A DNA stretch of 64,000 bases, from positions 107,453-171,452 of the forward strand of contig NZ_JHYF01000013.1 in assembly GCF_000621485.1 (NCBI RefSeq), in the 5' to 3' direction. Origin of the DNA: Alkaliphilus transvaalensis ATCC 700919. Lineage in GTDB: Bacteria > Bacillota > Clostridia > Peptostreptococcales > Natronincolaceae. Made by a program: the position numbers and the translations under genes. The notes beneath the pieces are model-generated. The model was not told where the DNA came from and did no database searches. It saw nothing but the letters and a program-made list of their open reading frames with translations. How positions within the stretch are numbered: position 1 is the first letter of the stretch; every line of letters starts with the position of its first letter. Positions 51,889 to 60,855 of this stretch are shown here, piece by piece.

Positions 51889-53790
51889 TTACTTAATTAT
51901 ATTTAATATAGATTTCTTATAGTTTTTTACTGTTATAAGATATCCTATAGTTTGAAGTGCTAAAAATATTATAAAACTTATTGTCGTTACTTTAGAATAA
52001 TTCAAATTCAGTTTTGAAATTAGCATCCAATTCTGCATAAATAAAAATATTGTAGCTATGATAAAGGGTGTATACATCAGTATTGCTATATTTTTATAAT
52101 GTATCGTTGAAAATTCCCTTTTAGATAATCCCAACTTCATTAAATTTTTATATTTGATAGCTTCTTTTTCCTTTTCTGTGACTAATCTGAAATATATCAT
52201 GCTGGCAGAGGCTAATAAAAATATCACACTCAATGCCCCACCTATATAAAGCATTAAATTTTTCGCCATATTTTCAGTTTCATATAATATTCCAGCAACA
52301 AAAAAACCAGTAGGGTTTTCTCCATTGTCTGTGATGATAGATACTAAACTATTAGCAGTACTTAAATCTTCCTTCCAGTCACCAACATTAAAAACATTTA
52401 CTTGATTTATACTAAATTCTTCTTCGTCTAAACTATTATATAGTTCATCCTCTATTACTAAAAGATTTCTATAATAACCTTCAGGTGTAATTAATCTTTC
52501 ACCTTCTCCTATAACTTCTAAATTTCTATCTGATTTACTGTTCAAGACTTTATAACTATCATTATTCTCTACATCAACAGTACTAACTTTAGTTCTAGTT
52601 GATCCTTGTACGATAAATATTTGATTACTCTTTAAATCTAATTCCTCTAACATTAGTATTGCTGCTGCCTTATTATATTCTCTCTGAGAAATAATCCCTG
52701 TACGTGAATTATCTTTTAAAGTAAGAATATCAAAGGTTAGTCCTACATATTCTTCCTTTTTAGATAATGTATTTTTTAAAGTTTCTACTTTTTCTTCCCC
52801 TCTTACCGTATCTTCACTGACAATATAAATATAATTAAATGGATATACTTCTAAGGTTTTAGTCTCTACATCTTTTGTCATTCCATATAACAGTGTAGTG
52901 GTAGAAAAAACTGCAATTAATAAAAAGGTTACTGAAAATATCATATTGACATTAGTTTTAAACTTAGAATTAAGCTCTGCTATTAAGAGCATATTGGTCC
53001 TTTTATAATAATGTTTACTTTTAATAACTAACCATAGAATTAACTTTCCTAACACTATAATTAAAAAATATAAACTGATTAATCCAAGTAAAAAAACAAC
53101 TAACAAGCCAAGTGTATTACTTAAAACTAATTCTATTTTTTTAAGAATAGTTAAAGCTACTAAAGTAAATACAGAAAGTACTCCTAATAACATAAAAACA
53201 ATTGGTATCCTTGCATTCTTTTCATCCTTCTTATCTGATTTTAATAAATTTAAAGCCTTTTCTTTTCTTATAAATCTAGGTGATAAAGTAGCCACTAAGA
53301 AAAATAGTCCCAAAAACATCACAGTTGTTAATATAATAGCTTTTATTGGAAAATACATATTAAAGTTTTCTACCCCTATAGCGTAACTGGAAGCCATAAG
53401 GGAAAGAGGTGTAATAACCAATCCTAAAATAATAGCCACTATAATTGCCATAATTCCAATTAGCATATTCTCTATAAATATCATTTTATTTATTTGCCTT
53501 TTACTTGCACCACTTAATATAAATATCCCTAGTGTTTTCTGTTTGTTTTTTAAAAAAGCACCTATGGAATAAGAAATAAATATAAAGGTAAATAAATATA
53601 TTAGTATATTGCCTGCTCCCATAGCCAGAGCTAAAGAAGAACCAAATTGTATCACATTTAAAGCTGGATGGAACATAGAGACTGAAAACAAGAAAAATAG
53701 TAATACTGAGAACATGCTACTTAGAAAGTATGCAAAGTAGGTCCACATATCTCTCCATACATTATTAAATGCTAACTTTTTAAAGGTCAT
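51889..53790 (-). CDS. bceB: BceB-type ABC permease
   Basis: A 633-residue FtsX-like permease with the BceB layout. Helix 1 is near the N-terminus, three helices follow to about residue 170, four more to about 300, and a large extracytoplasmic domain of about 200 residues comes before the last helices (from about 520). BceAB transporters protect lipid-II-cycle targets against bacitracin or lantibiotics and also relay the signal to the kinase. It overlaps the ATPase gene by 11 bases and is the last gene of the module. Confidence 0.9.
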   Translation of the reverse strand: MTFKKLAFNNVWRDMWTYFAYFLSSMFSVLLFFLFSVSMFHPALNVIQFGSSLALAMGAGNILIYLFTFIFISYSIGAFLKNKQKTLGIFILSGASKRQINKMIFIENMLIGIMAIIVAIILGLVITPLSLMASSYAIGVENFNMYFPIKAIILTTVMFLGLFFLVATLSPRFIRKEKALNLLKSDKKDEKNARIPIVFMLLGVLSVFTLVALTILKKIELVLSNTLGLLVVFLLGLISLYFLIIVLGKLILWLVIKSKHYYKRTNMLLIAELNSKFKTNVNMIFSVTFLLIAVFSTTTLLYGMTKDVETKTLEVYPFNYIYIVSEDTVRGEEKVETLKNTLSKKEEYVGLTFDILTLKDNSRTGIISQREYNKAAAILMLEELDLKSNQIFIVQGSTRTKVSTVDVENNDSYKVLNSKSDRNLEVIGEGERLITPEGYYRNLLVIEDELYNSLDEEEFSINQVNVFNVGDWKEDLSTANSLVSIITDNGENPTGFFVAGILYETENMAKNLMLYIGGALSVIFLLASASMIYFRLVTEKEKEAIKYKNLMKLGLSKREFSTIHYKNIAILMYTPFIIATIFLFMQNWMLISKLNLNYSKVTTISFIIFLALQTIGYLITVKNYKKSILNIIK

Positions 53791-54535
53791 CTACATTACC
53801 TCCTAAGAAACTCAACATATCTATTATTTTCTTATAAAACACAGTTGTATTATCTCCCCTATGAATCTCATTATAAAGATTGCCATCTTTTATAAAAATA
53901 ACTCTATTGCAAAAGCTTGCTATATATGGATCATGGGTAACCATTAAAATAGATGTAGTAAGTTCTTCATTAATGGTAGTAAATATTTTCATTACATCTT
54001 TTGCAGCTTTCGTATCTAAATTACCTGTAGGTTCATCGGCTAATAGTAACGATGGATTATGAATTAATGCCCTTGCTATAGCAACTCTCTGGGCTTGCCC
54101 TCCTGAAATTTCAAAAGTCCTTTTATTTAATATCTTTTCTATCCCTAAAAGGTTTATGATTTTGTTAAGCTTCTCTTCCATAACTTTTGAATCTATACTA
54201 TCTAGTACTAATGGTAGTATAATATTTTCTTTTACTGTTAGAGTGTGTACTAAATTAAAATCCTGAAATACAAAACCTAATTCCTTTCTGCGGAATTTAG
54301 ATAACTCTTCTTCATTTAATTTATGTGGATTTTTGCCATTTACTAAAACTTCACCAGTTGAGGGTTCATCTATTGTAGAAACGCAATTCAATAAAGTGGT
54401 TTTACCGCTGCCAGAAGATCCCATCACTCCTACAAATTCCCCTTCTTTTAAATTAAAATCAATATTTTCTAATGCTGTATAATTTATTTTTCCTAAATAA
54501 ATTTTCGATAGATTCTTTACTTCTAAAACATTCAT
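53780..54535 (-). CDS. bceA: BceA-type ABC ATPase
   Basis: A 251-residue ATPase of the MacB/BceA class: Walker A GSSGSGKTTL (about residues 39-48), Q-loop FVFQDFNLVHTLTV, signature ISGGQAQRVA, Walker B LLADEPTGNLDTKAA, H-loop VTHDPYI. AGGAGG precedes the ATG. Its promoter region carries a TTACA-4-TGTAA site, and a terminator separates it from the kinase gene, so the transporter genes form their own regulated unit. Confidence 0.95.
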   Translation of the reverse strand: MNVLEVKNLSKIYLGKINYTALENIDFNLKEGEFVGVMGSSGSGKTTLLNCVSTIDEPSTGEVLVNGKNPHKLNEEELSKFRRKELGFVFQDFNLVHTLTVKENIILPLVLDSIDSKVMEEKLNKIINLLGIEKILNKRTFEISGGQAQRVAIARALIHNPSLLLADEPTGNLDTKAAKDVMKIFTTINEELTTSILMVTHDPYIASFCNRVIFIKDGNLYNEIHRGDNTTVFYKKIIDMLSFLGGNVDDL

Positions 54536-54622
54536 ATATGTTTCCTCCTTTTTTGTCCTAAATCATAAATTAATTATAGTCCATTATGTAAAGTCTCTCT
54601 ATTTAAATACCTTACACCATCA

Positions 54623-54636
54623 TTACATGTTTGTAA
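54623..54636. promoter_or_regulatory. BceR-type operator upstream of bceAB
   Basis: TTACATGTTTGTAA matches the TNACA-4-TGTAA inverted repeat known for BceR-like regulators. It lies 88 bases before the ATPase start, with a TATAAT further down and no good -35, as expected for an activated promoter. Confidence 0.75.
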
Positions 54637-54642
54637 TAAAAC

Positions 54643-54670
54643 AAAAAAACCATGAGCTACTCATGATTTT
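54643..54670 (-). terminator. Terminator of the bceRS operon
   Basis: AATCATGAG and CTCATGGTT pair on the minus strand and run into TTTTT. The stem includes the kinase stop codon. Confidence 0.85.
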
Positions 54671-55638
54671 TTAAAGTATATACTAAATGTAGTTTTTTCA
54701 CTTGGGATAGACTTTATGCTGATCTGGTGGGATAAAAGATCTAAAACCTTCTTAACTATATACAGTCCCACACCGCTGGATTCCCCATATGTCCTTCCAT
54801 TTTCTCCTGTATAAAATATATCAAATACTCTATCTATATCACTAGCAATTATTCCAATTCCCTCGTTAGTTATATTTAAAATAGTATTTCCTATATCTCT
54901 TTTAACATCAAATACTAATTTGCTATCCTTCCTACCATACTTTATTCCATTGTTTGTAATCTGATAAATAACATTTTTAATTTGCTTTTTATCTGTAAAA
55001 ACAAATAGTTCCTCATCAATATTTACAGAAGGATAGATAGCGTTTAATATGAAAAAATCTTTTAAATCATTAATAACTTCTACCACTAAAGCTCTTAGAT
55101 TTACCTTTTCAATTTGTATATCCTTTTCAATATCACTTAGTCTTAAAAACTCTAACGTCTGAGATAAATAGTAATCCAAGTTATTTACTTGAGCTAACAC
55201 CTTTTTAAAGCTTTCGTCTTCTCTATTATTTTGGGAAATCATACTGATTACAGATAAAGGTGTTTTCATCTGATGAATGCTCTGATCTATAAACATTTTG
55301 TATTGTTTTTGAATACTTTCTAATTCCAATATCTTGTTATTAAATATTTTAAAATATTCTCTTTGGTTTTGTGAAAATTCCTCTTCTAAGGCTGATTTAG
55401 GATTATGCAATAATATTTCTTTAAGTTCCTTAGGTTTATTTGAAAGAGCATTATAAATTCTATAATTTCTAAAATATTCAATGGCTAAAAAAATAAGCAA
55501 CTGAAAAAAACTTAGAAAAATAAAGTATTTGAAGTTATTTTCAATTCCTCCTAAAAATTCAATAGTAAACCCTAAACATATAAATACTAGTATAAATAAA
55601 ACTATAAATGAAAGATGATGTTTTATAAATAGTTTCAT
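54661..55638 (-). CDS. bceS: BceS-type intramembrane-sensing histidine kinase
   Basis: A 325-residue kinase with two membrane helices (about residues 9-29 and 37-56) joined by a loop of only a few residues, so it has no outer sensor domain. The phospho-acceptor is H122 in IHQMKTPLSVI, the motif of this group. The ATPase domain has NNGIKYG, NEGIGI and SSGVGLYIV. In this class the ABC transporter itself senses the peptide. It directly follows the regulator gene. Confidence 0.95.
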   Translation of the reverse strand: MKLFIKHHLSFIVLFILVFICLGFTIEFLGGIENNFKYFIFLSFFQLLIFLAIEYFRNYRIYNALSNKPKELKEILLHNPKSALEEEFSQNQREYFKIFNNKILELESIQKQYKMFIDQSIHQMKTPLSVISMISQNNREDESFKKVLAQVNNLDYYLSQTLEFLRLSDIEKDIQIEKVNLRALVVEVINDLKDFFILNAIYPSVNIDEELFVFTDKKQIKNVIYQITNNGIKYGRKDSKLVFDVKRDIGNTILNITNEGIGIIASDIDRVFDIFYTGENGRTYGESSGVGLYIVKKVLDLLSHQISIKSIPSEKTTFSIYFKKS

Positions 55639-56328
55639 TTACTCGCCCTCCACAAGCCTATAGCCTACTCCTCTTACAGACTCAATAAGGAATCTTGCAT
55701 CTACCTCTGTTAATCTTTTTCTGATCCTTGTAATATTTACATTTAAAGTATTCTCTTCTACAAACATTTCATCATCCCATAAAGCCCTTAGTAATTCTTC
55801 TCTTGAAATAACTTTTGGATGTTTTTCAATAAATAATGATAAAAGTTCAACTTCCTTTTTAGTTAATCTTACTTCTTGATCCCCATTCTTTAATATGAAA
55901 GATTCACAATATAGGTTTAAATCTTCTAATTTTAAGATTCGTTCTTTAGTCAAATTGCTGTAATCCCCATAAGCCCTTCTAATATTGGCATTTATTTTTG
56001 CTATAACTACATCTAGGGAAAATGGTTTAACAATATAATCATCAGCACCATTGTCCATAGCATATATTTGTTCTAAATCACCTGTCCTAGCAGATATAAA
56101 TATTATAGGCAAACTAGATATATTTCTAATTTCTCTACACCAGAAAAAACCATCATATATTGGTAAATTTACGTCTAAGAGTATTAAATCAGGTTTATAT
56201 TCATTAAACTCATCCATTATCTTTTCAAACTGCCTTACTATAAACACTTCATAATTATATTTTACAATATAGGCTTTTAAACTCTCCGCTATAGTAATAT
56301 CGTCTTCTATAATCATAATCTTATACAT
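55639..56328 (-). CDS. bceR: BceR-type response regulator
   Basis: A 229-residue OmpR-family regulator. The receiver has the acidic pair at E8-D10, phospho-acceptor D52 (LILLDVNLP) and the Lys of IVKPFS. The winged helix has VRLTKKEVELLSLF and VNITRIRKRL, ending SVRGVGYRLVEGE. AGGAGG precedes the ATG. It should activate bceAB through the inverted repeat at 54623-54636. Confidence 0.95.
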   Translation of the reverse strand: MYKIMIIEDDITIAESLKAYIVKYNYEVFIVRQFEKIMDEFNEYKPDLILLDVNLPIYDGFFWCREIRNISSLPIIFISARTGDLEQIYAMDNGADDYIVKPFSLDVVIAKINANIRRAYGDYSNLTKERILKLEDLNLYCESFILKNGDQEVRLTKKEVELLSLFIEKHPKVISREELLRALWDDEMFVEENTLNVNITRIRKRLTEVDARFLIESVRGVGYRLVEGE

Positions 56329-56346
56329 AATATTCCTCCTAGATTA

Positions 56347-56480
56347 CTAAATGAATTCCACACAAAAACTATATCTATATCCTATATAGTTTGAGTAAGG
56401 TACTAAATATCCTCTCTTAATAATCTCTAAAGATTCTCTCAATGAATCATATTTTACATCATCACTTTTAAGGTATTTAA
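56347..56480 (-). pseudogene. Short coding relic of unknown origin
   Basis: An open stretch on the minus strand reads NIFKYLKSDDVKYDSLRESL, then EIIKRGYLVPYSNYIGYRYS, to a TAG at 56347-56349. It has no start codon or ribosome binding site. It also contains the palindrome AACTATAT/ATATAGTT (56367-56391) in the promoter region of bceR. It may be part of the same decayed DNA as the hsdM piece next to it. Confidence 0.35.
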
Positions 56481-56526
56481 AAATATTTCAATCTAAATAT
56501 ACATAAGGTTTCAACTATAGGCTCCT

Positions 56527-56655
56527 CTAAAAGTATAGTAATACGATTGATAATGTATTTAGAATCCATAATGATACTGGAACCCCTGTCGAATAGAAAA
56601 GTTTATCTGGCATGGCAACAGTACAATCTATTCCTGCCTCTATTTCAAATAACAA
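56527..56655 (-). pseudogene. hsdM: Fragment of a type I restriction-modification hsdM gene
   Basis: A 42-codon open stretch reads EAGIDCTVAMPDKLFYSTG then VPVSLWILN before a TAG. This is the diagnostic HsdM methyltransferase segment (normally ...ALPDNLFYNTGIPVTLWFL...). Nothing before or after it belongs to the gene: a TAA closes the frame upstream. It is a true relic of a lost type I system. Confidence 0.75.
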
Positions 56656-56759
56656 TTAATTAAATACTTTATCTCATTACACCGACTTTAATAATATTCT
56701 ACAAGTGTACAATTTTCACCTTCTAATATTACAAATCTATCCATTGATATCTTTTAACA

Positions 56760-56865
56760 AAGTCTTCCTTCGGAAGATTTATAGGATGACTTTGTTGAAA
56801 CTCATTTACAGAAAGTTCATATTTATTAAATTTCAAAGTAGAACTTTCCTATTCGTTATAAAAAA
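56760..56865. repeat. Dispersed intergenic repeat, copy C (best copy)
   Basis: It begins AAGTCTTCCTTCGGAAGATT, with a 6-base hairpin TCTTCC-TTC-GGAAGA, and ends AAGTAGAACTTTCCTATTCG, directly before a terminator. It shares its left end with copy B, its right end with copies A and B, and a middle AAACTCATTAC-like block with copy A. Confidence 0.65.
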
Positions 56866-56892
56866 GACATCCGCTTGAGCAGATGTCTTTTA
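56861..56892 (-). terminator. Terminator of the macrolide-resistance operon
   Basis: AAAAGACATC and GATGTCTTTT pair exactly. On the minus strand the T-run continues. It lies about 135 bases past the kinase stop codon. Confidence 0.8.
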
Positions 56893-57028
56893 AATGGATC
56901 GCCTTTTATAAAGAAATTTCATAACTGTGTTATTATCAATCATATATCATTAAACTCTTTAAAAATTTATCAGTTACTTTATAAGGCTGACTAGTCATTA
57001 GACTCTGCTTATCAACTATTTACATTTG

Positions 57029-57931
57029 TTAACTTTCACTTGCAAGCATATATGCAGCTGTCTCCTGCATATCTTTCATACCCGACACTTGAGCATATTC
57101 TGCAACAGTGATACCACTTGTTGTTAGAAGTTCGACAATATGCTCATCCATTCTTGACCAAGTTTTACCTCCTGCATTATCATAAGCGTCAATCAACTTC
57201 TTTAGTCCATCTTTGCCAAAGAGTAGATAGTGGGACATGAAATCTGCAGACACATCAGCTATCCCTACTTCTGTCCAATCAATAATTCCAGTAACATGAT
57301 TGTTCTTATTAATAAGGATATGGCCTGGATGTAGATCTCCATGTCTTACCCCTATATGAGATGGCCAAAGAGAGTCTTCAGCTAACCATGCTTGCCATCG
57401 GCTCCACAAACTGGGATTAACATGATATTTTTCTTTCACACGTTCCATTCGCTGTTTCATGGATGCTCTTAACTCACTAGCCCCAAGAATTTCAACACCG
57501 ATATTTTTGAATTTATCCTGAGGTAATGAGTGTAAATTTGCTAGAGCTTTTCCTAATGAGTGATAATATTCAGATGGTACATTGTTTTCATCGAAACTCC
57601 ATACATAACCTTGTTTTTCAACGTCAATAGTAGCGGCAGGAATACCACTTAGCTGCTTATATGCAATTAAGTCTTCTGAAAAAACAGACCAGTTGGGAAC
57701 TTGAAAGCTTGCATAGTTACTTATGATATCTAACGCTTTTTTCTCTTGTATTGCATGTCTCATAGATTCAGGTCTTCGGGGAATCCTTAGTATCCATTTA
57801 TCGCCATTTTCCACTTTAGCATGAGCTACTAGAAAGTCCACACCAGAACCATTAATTTTTATTGTGTCTTCTAAAATATCTAGACCTTTATTATTTGCTA
57901 ATTGTTTAACTTTAAGTTTATTCATTTTCAT
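57029..57931 (-). CDS. Macrolide 2'-phosphotransferase-like kinase (Mph family), copy 2
   Basis: A 300-residue kinase with WILRIPRRPESM (nucleotide fold), the catalytic loop RHGDLHPGHILIN (about residues 197-209) and the metal site IIDWTEVGIAD (about 216-226). HGDLHPGH is the exact loop I recall for Mph enzymes, which inactivate macrolides by 2'-phosphorylation. It is last in an operon with an Msr-like ABC-F protein and a Mef-like pump, so macrolide inactivation is well supported by context. It is clearly related to the copy at 42963. Confidence 0.88.
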   Translation of the reverse strand: MKMNKLKVKQLANNKGLDILEDTIKINGSGVDFLVAHAKVENGDKWILRIPRRPESMRHAIQEKKALDIISNYASFQVPNWSVFSEDLIAYKQLSGIPAATIDVEKQGYVWSFDENNVPSEYYHSLGKALANLHSLPQDKFKNIGVEILGASELRASMKQRMERVKEKYHVNPSLWSRWQAWLAEDSLWPSHIGVRHGDLHPGHILINKNNHVTGIIDWTEVGIADVSADFMSHYLLFGKDGLKKLIDAYDNAGGKTWSRMDEHIVELLTTSGITVAEYAQVSGMKDMQETAAYMLASES

Positions 57932-57968
57932 TTCCTCCTAATATTCATTTTAGTATTGTCGTTATAAA

Positions 57969-59237
57969 TCATAAAAACCGTCTTTCATCTTCATTATTTA
58001 TCAAAGATATGAATATCTTACAAATCACCATCATTAATATGGCAGCCATCAATACTGTCCAGTGTATTTCAATCCATTCGAGAACAATTCCATATGCTAA
58101 TGCACCAAGGGGCATACCCCCTCTAGAAATCATACTCACTAAAGAAAATACCCTAGACATATATTCATCTGGCGTTTCTCTCTGTATATAAGTTTGCACA
58201 GGAACAGATATCACTATATTGGCAAGACTAAAAAGACCTAGTGCTCCTGCCAATACAACCAAATATATCATTGTATCATTCCCCAATATATCTAAACTCT
58301 TTGGGAAAAGCAAAATAGAAAATAGTAGCATAGTCCCTAAAAGTAAACCACTACCAATTGTAAAAGGTTTCGTTATTCGCTCCTCTTTTCCAAACCAGAC
58401 ACCTACTACTACACTTCCTACTAAAGAGCCTAATATAATAATTGTTTGCAAATACCCGTATTGAGTATCAGAATATTGTAAATTAATCTTAAAAAACAAT
58501 GGTAAAATGACACTAAAAATTGGTTGAACCACAGAGTAGATTACTAAAAAGAAATAACACATATAACGAGTGATCCTGTTTTTCATGATGAATTGAATAC
58601 CTTCCATCAGATCATTAACAATTCCCTGTGCTCCCTCTGTTCTTTTGGGTTTTACATGAATATACTGAATCATCATCTCACTGGCTCCCGATAGAAGAAA
58701 TGATATTCCGTTAATCATAAAAACCATTGTAATCCCGAACTTAGCGTATAAGATAGTGCCTATCACTGGTCCCATCATAATCGATAGACTCCTCATAGAT
58801 GCGACAATAGAATTACATCCTGTCAGCTCCTCTTTATCAACAAGCTGTGGTAGCATCCCTCTTGTGGCTGGTTCAAACAAGCCATTCAACAAGGAAATTA
58901 CTGCCTGAACTATTAATAATAGAGGAATACTCATAAATCTCCAATATGAGATAAGTCCCAAGGCTAATATAACCCCTGCACTAATCCAGTCTGTTACTAC
59001 CATAATCATTTTTCTATTCATCCTATCCCCAATTACTCCTGCAAATGGATAAATAATCAGGGCTGGTAATAGTGATAAGAAGGAGAATAATCCAATTGTA
59101 GTAGCTGAGCCTCCAATATCTATAATATATAGTGGCATAATCATCATTTGTACGCTATTTCCTATATCAGATACCATTCTGCCCAGTAGGAACAATGTAA
59201 AATTAGTATTTAAGATATTTTTCCTTTTTTGATTCAT
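57969..59237 (-). CDS. MFS drug efflux transporter (Mef-like)
   Basis: A 422-residue major-facilitator protein with twelve predicted helices. It has the FLLGRMVSDIGNSVQMMIMP start, the motif-A-like loop GVIGDRMNRKMIM (about residues 67-79), LNGLFEPATRGMLPQLVDKEEL (about 116-137) and SVPVQTYIQRETPDEYMSRV late in the protein. These features put it in the DHA3 group that contains the macrolide pumps Mef(A)/Mef(E). Position between ABC-F and Mph genes (41- and 37-base gaps) supports macrolide export. Confidence 0.88.
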   Translation of the reverse strand: MNQKRKNILNTNFTLFLLGRMVSDIGNSVQMMIMPLYIIDIGGSATTIGLFSFLSLLPALIIYPFAGVIGDRMNRKMIMVVTDWISAGVILALGLISYWRFMSIPLLLIVQAVISLLNGLFEPATRGMLPQLVDKEELTGCNSIVASMRSLSIMMGPVIGTILYAKFGITMVFMINGISFLLSGASEMMIQYIHVKPKRTEGAQGIVNDLMEGIQFIMKNRITRYMCYFFLVIYSVVQPIFSVILPLFFKINLQYSDTQYGYLQTIIILGSLVGSVVVGVWFGKEERITKPFTIGSGLLLGTMLLFSILLFPKSLDILGNDTMIYLVVLAGALGLFSLANIVISVPVQTYIQRETPDEYMSRVFSLVSMISRGGMPLGALAYGIVLEWIEIHWTVLMAAILMMVICKIFISLINNEDERRFL

Positions 59238-59278
59238 TACTTCACTCCTATCTTAAAGTCTGTAAATGTCCCTACTTG

Positions 59279-60742
59279 TTATTTTACTTGTACGATCTTT
59301 TTATCTTTAATTTCATATATTACATCTGCAACATTGTCAACTAGCCTTTTATCATGGCTAATAAATATAATTGTACCAGCATACTCCTTCATCAACTTCT
59401 CTAAAGCCTCTAAGCTCATTAGATCCAGATAATTGCTTGGTTCATCCATTAATAAGATATTATATTTACCTAGTAACATTTGGGCTAGCTTTAACTTAAT
59501 CATCTCTCCTCCGCTTAAAACATCTAATTTTTTGCTGACATCATTCTGATTAAAACCCATTGACGCCAATACTGAACGTATTTCAGATACATTATAATCA
59601 CAGTTTTCCAACATAAACTCTATGACTTTTTGATTAAGATTATATTTATAAGTGTTTTGAGCAAAGTATCCAAATTCAACTTTAGGAGATATATCAATAC
59701 CTGGTTCACGATTTAAAATTATTTCCATTAAGGTGGTTTTTCCTGATCCATTGCTACCAGTTAGAGCTACTTTGGCTCCAAGGGGAATATTAAAAGATGC
59801 ATCTTCAAGTAACACCTTATCACCAAAACGTTTCGTTATTTCAGTTCCTATAATCGGATAGATGTTATGAAGCGCCAATACTGCACTCTGACGAAAATGA
59901 ATCCTTTGATAGTTTTCTGGGGCTTCCACATCTCCGAGAGTCTCAATCTTATGCTCAATTGATTTAGCAGCATTGTGCATCTTCTTTTGCTTACTTCCAA
60001 CAGACTTCTGATGTGCCAGACGTCCACCGCCTTCAGAACTATTTTTCCTAGCAGCACCTTTAGCCTTCTGATCAATTTTTTGTGCCTGTCTTCGCTTCTC
60101 TTCAGCAGCCTTCTCTAAACGTTCTCGTTCCGCAACAAATTTTTCATACTTTACAGCCTGAGCTTTACGTTCTTCTTCTTTTTGGCGAAGATACGCTGAA
60201 TAGGTCCCCCAATACTCGGTAATTTTTCCATCTTTCAATTCCCATATCTTATCTACTACCTCATCTAGAAAATAACGGTCATGACTAATCACTAGCAATG
60301 CTCCAGGAAAATATTTGAGCTGACCGATTAAGAAATCAATTCCTTCACGGTCTAAATGACTGGTAGGTTCATCTGCAAAAATACCGTGTACTTGTTCCGA
60401 AAGGGCCTGAGCTATTTTAAGTCTTGTTTCTTCACCACCGCTCATGGTTTTTATCTCTTTCTGTTCAACGCCAAACTTACCCATCAATGCAAAATCCTTG
60501 GGTTCTTGCAAAATTACTTCATCTAGCTGAGTGATATAAGCGAATTCTCCTAAGCGTTTGATTTTACCTGTTGAAGGTGTTAATTTACCTAAAAGCACTT
60601 TTAGTAACGTACTTTTTCCTGCTCCATTTGCTCCAACTAAACCGATCTTGTCATAGCTATATAATTCTAATTCATCAATATCTAAAACATCACGTCCTGC
60701 ATATTCCACACATATATCTTTTCCTTTTATTAGTAATTCCAA
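59279..60742 (-). CDS. ABC-F ribosomal protection protein (Msr-like)
   Basis: A 487-residue protein with two nucleotide-binding domains and no membrane segment. NBD1 has [10 protein letters not shown] (about residues 37-46), [10 protein letters not shown] and [12 protein letters not shown] charged linker (about 190-275, rich in [20 protein letters not shown]) reaches the peptidyl-transferase centre in this family. NBD2 has [20 protein letters not shown] and [11 protein letters not shown]. The length equals that of Msr(D), and antibiotic-resistance ABC-F proteins displace macrolides or ketolides from the ribosome. It starts at TTG, 8 bases after AGGAGG. It is first in the operon, behind a two-peptide leader. 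Confidence 0.9.
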   Translation of the reverse strand: MELLIKGKDICVEYAGRDVLDIDELELYSYDKIGLVGANGAGKSTLLKVLLGKLTPSTGKIKRLGEFAYITQLDEVILQEPKDFALMGKFGVEQKEIKTMSGGEETRLKIAQALSEQVHGIFADEPTSHLDREGIDFLIGQLKYFPGALLVISHDRYFLDEVVDKIWELKDGKITEYWGTYSAYLRQKEEERKAQAVKYEKFVAERERLEKAAEEKRRQAQKIDQKAKGAARKNSSEGGGRLAHQKSVGSKQKKMHNAAKSIEHKIETLGDVEAPENYQRIHFRQSAVLALHNIYPIIGTEITKRFGDKVLLEDASFNIPLGAKVALTGSNGSGKTTLMEIILNREPGIDISPKVEFGYFAQNTYKYNLNQKVIEFMLENCDYNVSEIRSVLASMGFNQNDVSKKLDVLSGGEMIKLKLAQMLLGKYNILLMDEPSNYLDLMSLEALEKLMKEYAGTIIFISHDKRLVDNVADVIYEIKDKKIVQVK

Positions 60743-60785
60743 TTTTTATTCCTCCTGTCTAAAATCGCATGTTTTTAAATACCTT

Positions 60786-60806
60786 GTCGCAGAAAAAAAC
60801 TACGAC
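60786..60806 (-). repeat. Small hairpin between leader peptide 2 and the ABC-F gene
   Basis: On the minus strand, GTCGTAG and CTGCGAC pair (one G-U) around a T7 loop. Without a following T-run it is not a terminator by itself; it may fold alternatively when a ribosome stalls on the leader. Confidence 0.5.
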
Positions 60807-60819
60807 TTAAACAGAAAGA

Positions 60820-60840
60820 TTACATGAAAATATAATGCAT
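60820..60840 (-). CDS. Leader peptide 2, MHYIFM
   Basis: A six-codon ORF (ATG CAT TAT ATT TTC ATG TAA) with a strong AAAAAGGAGG 7 bases upstream, 77 bases before the ABC-F start. It closely resembles MYLIFM, the regulatory leader peptide of streptococcal msr(D) as I remember it. There, erythromycin stalls the ribosome on the peptide to allow expression of the ABC-F gene. The same mechanism is inferred here. Confidence 0.75.
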   Translation of the reverse strand: MHYIFM

Positions 60841-60855
60841 ATGTGTTCCTCCTTT

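Noticed and set aside
60786..60806. GTCGTAG/CTGCGAC hairpin as a second attenuator terminator
   Set aside because: Its T-run is in the loop, not after the stem, so it is not an intrinsic terminator as it stands.
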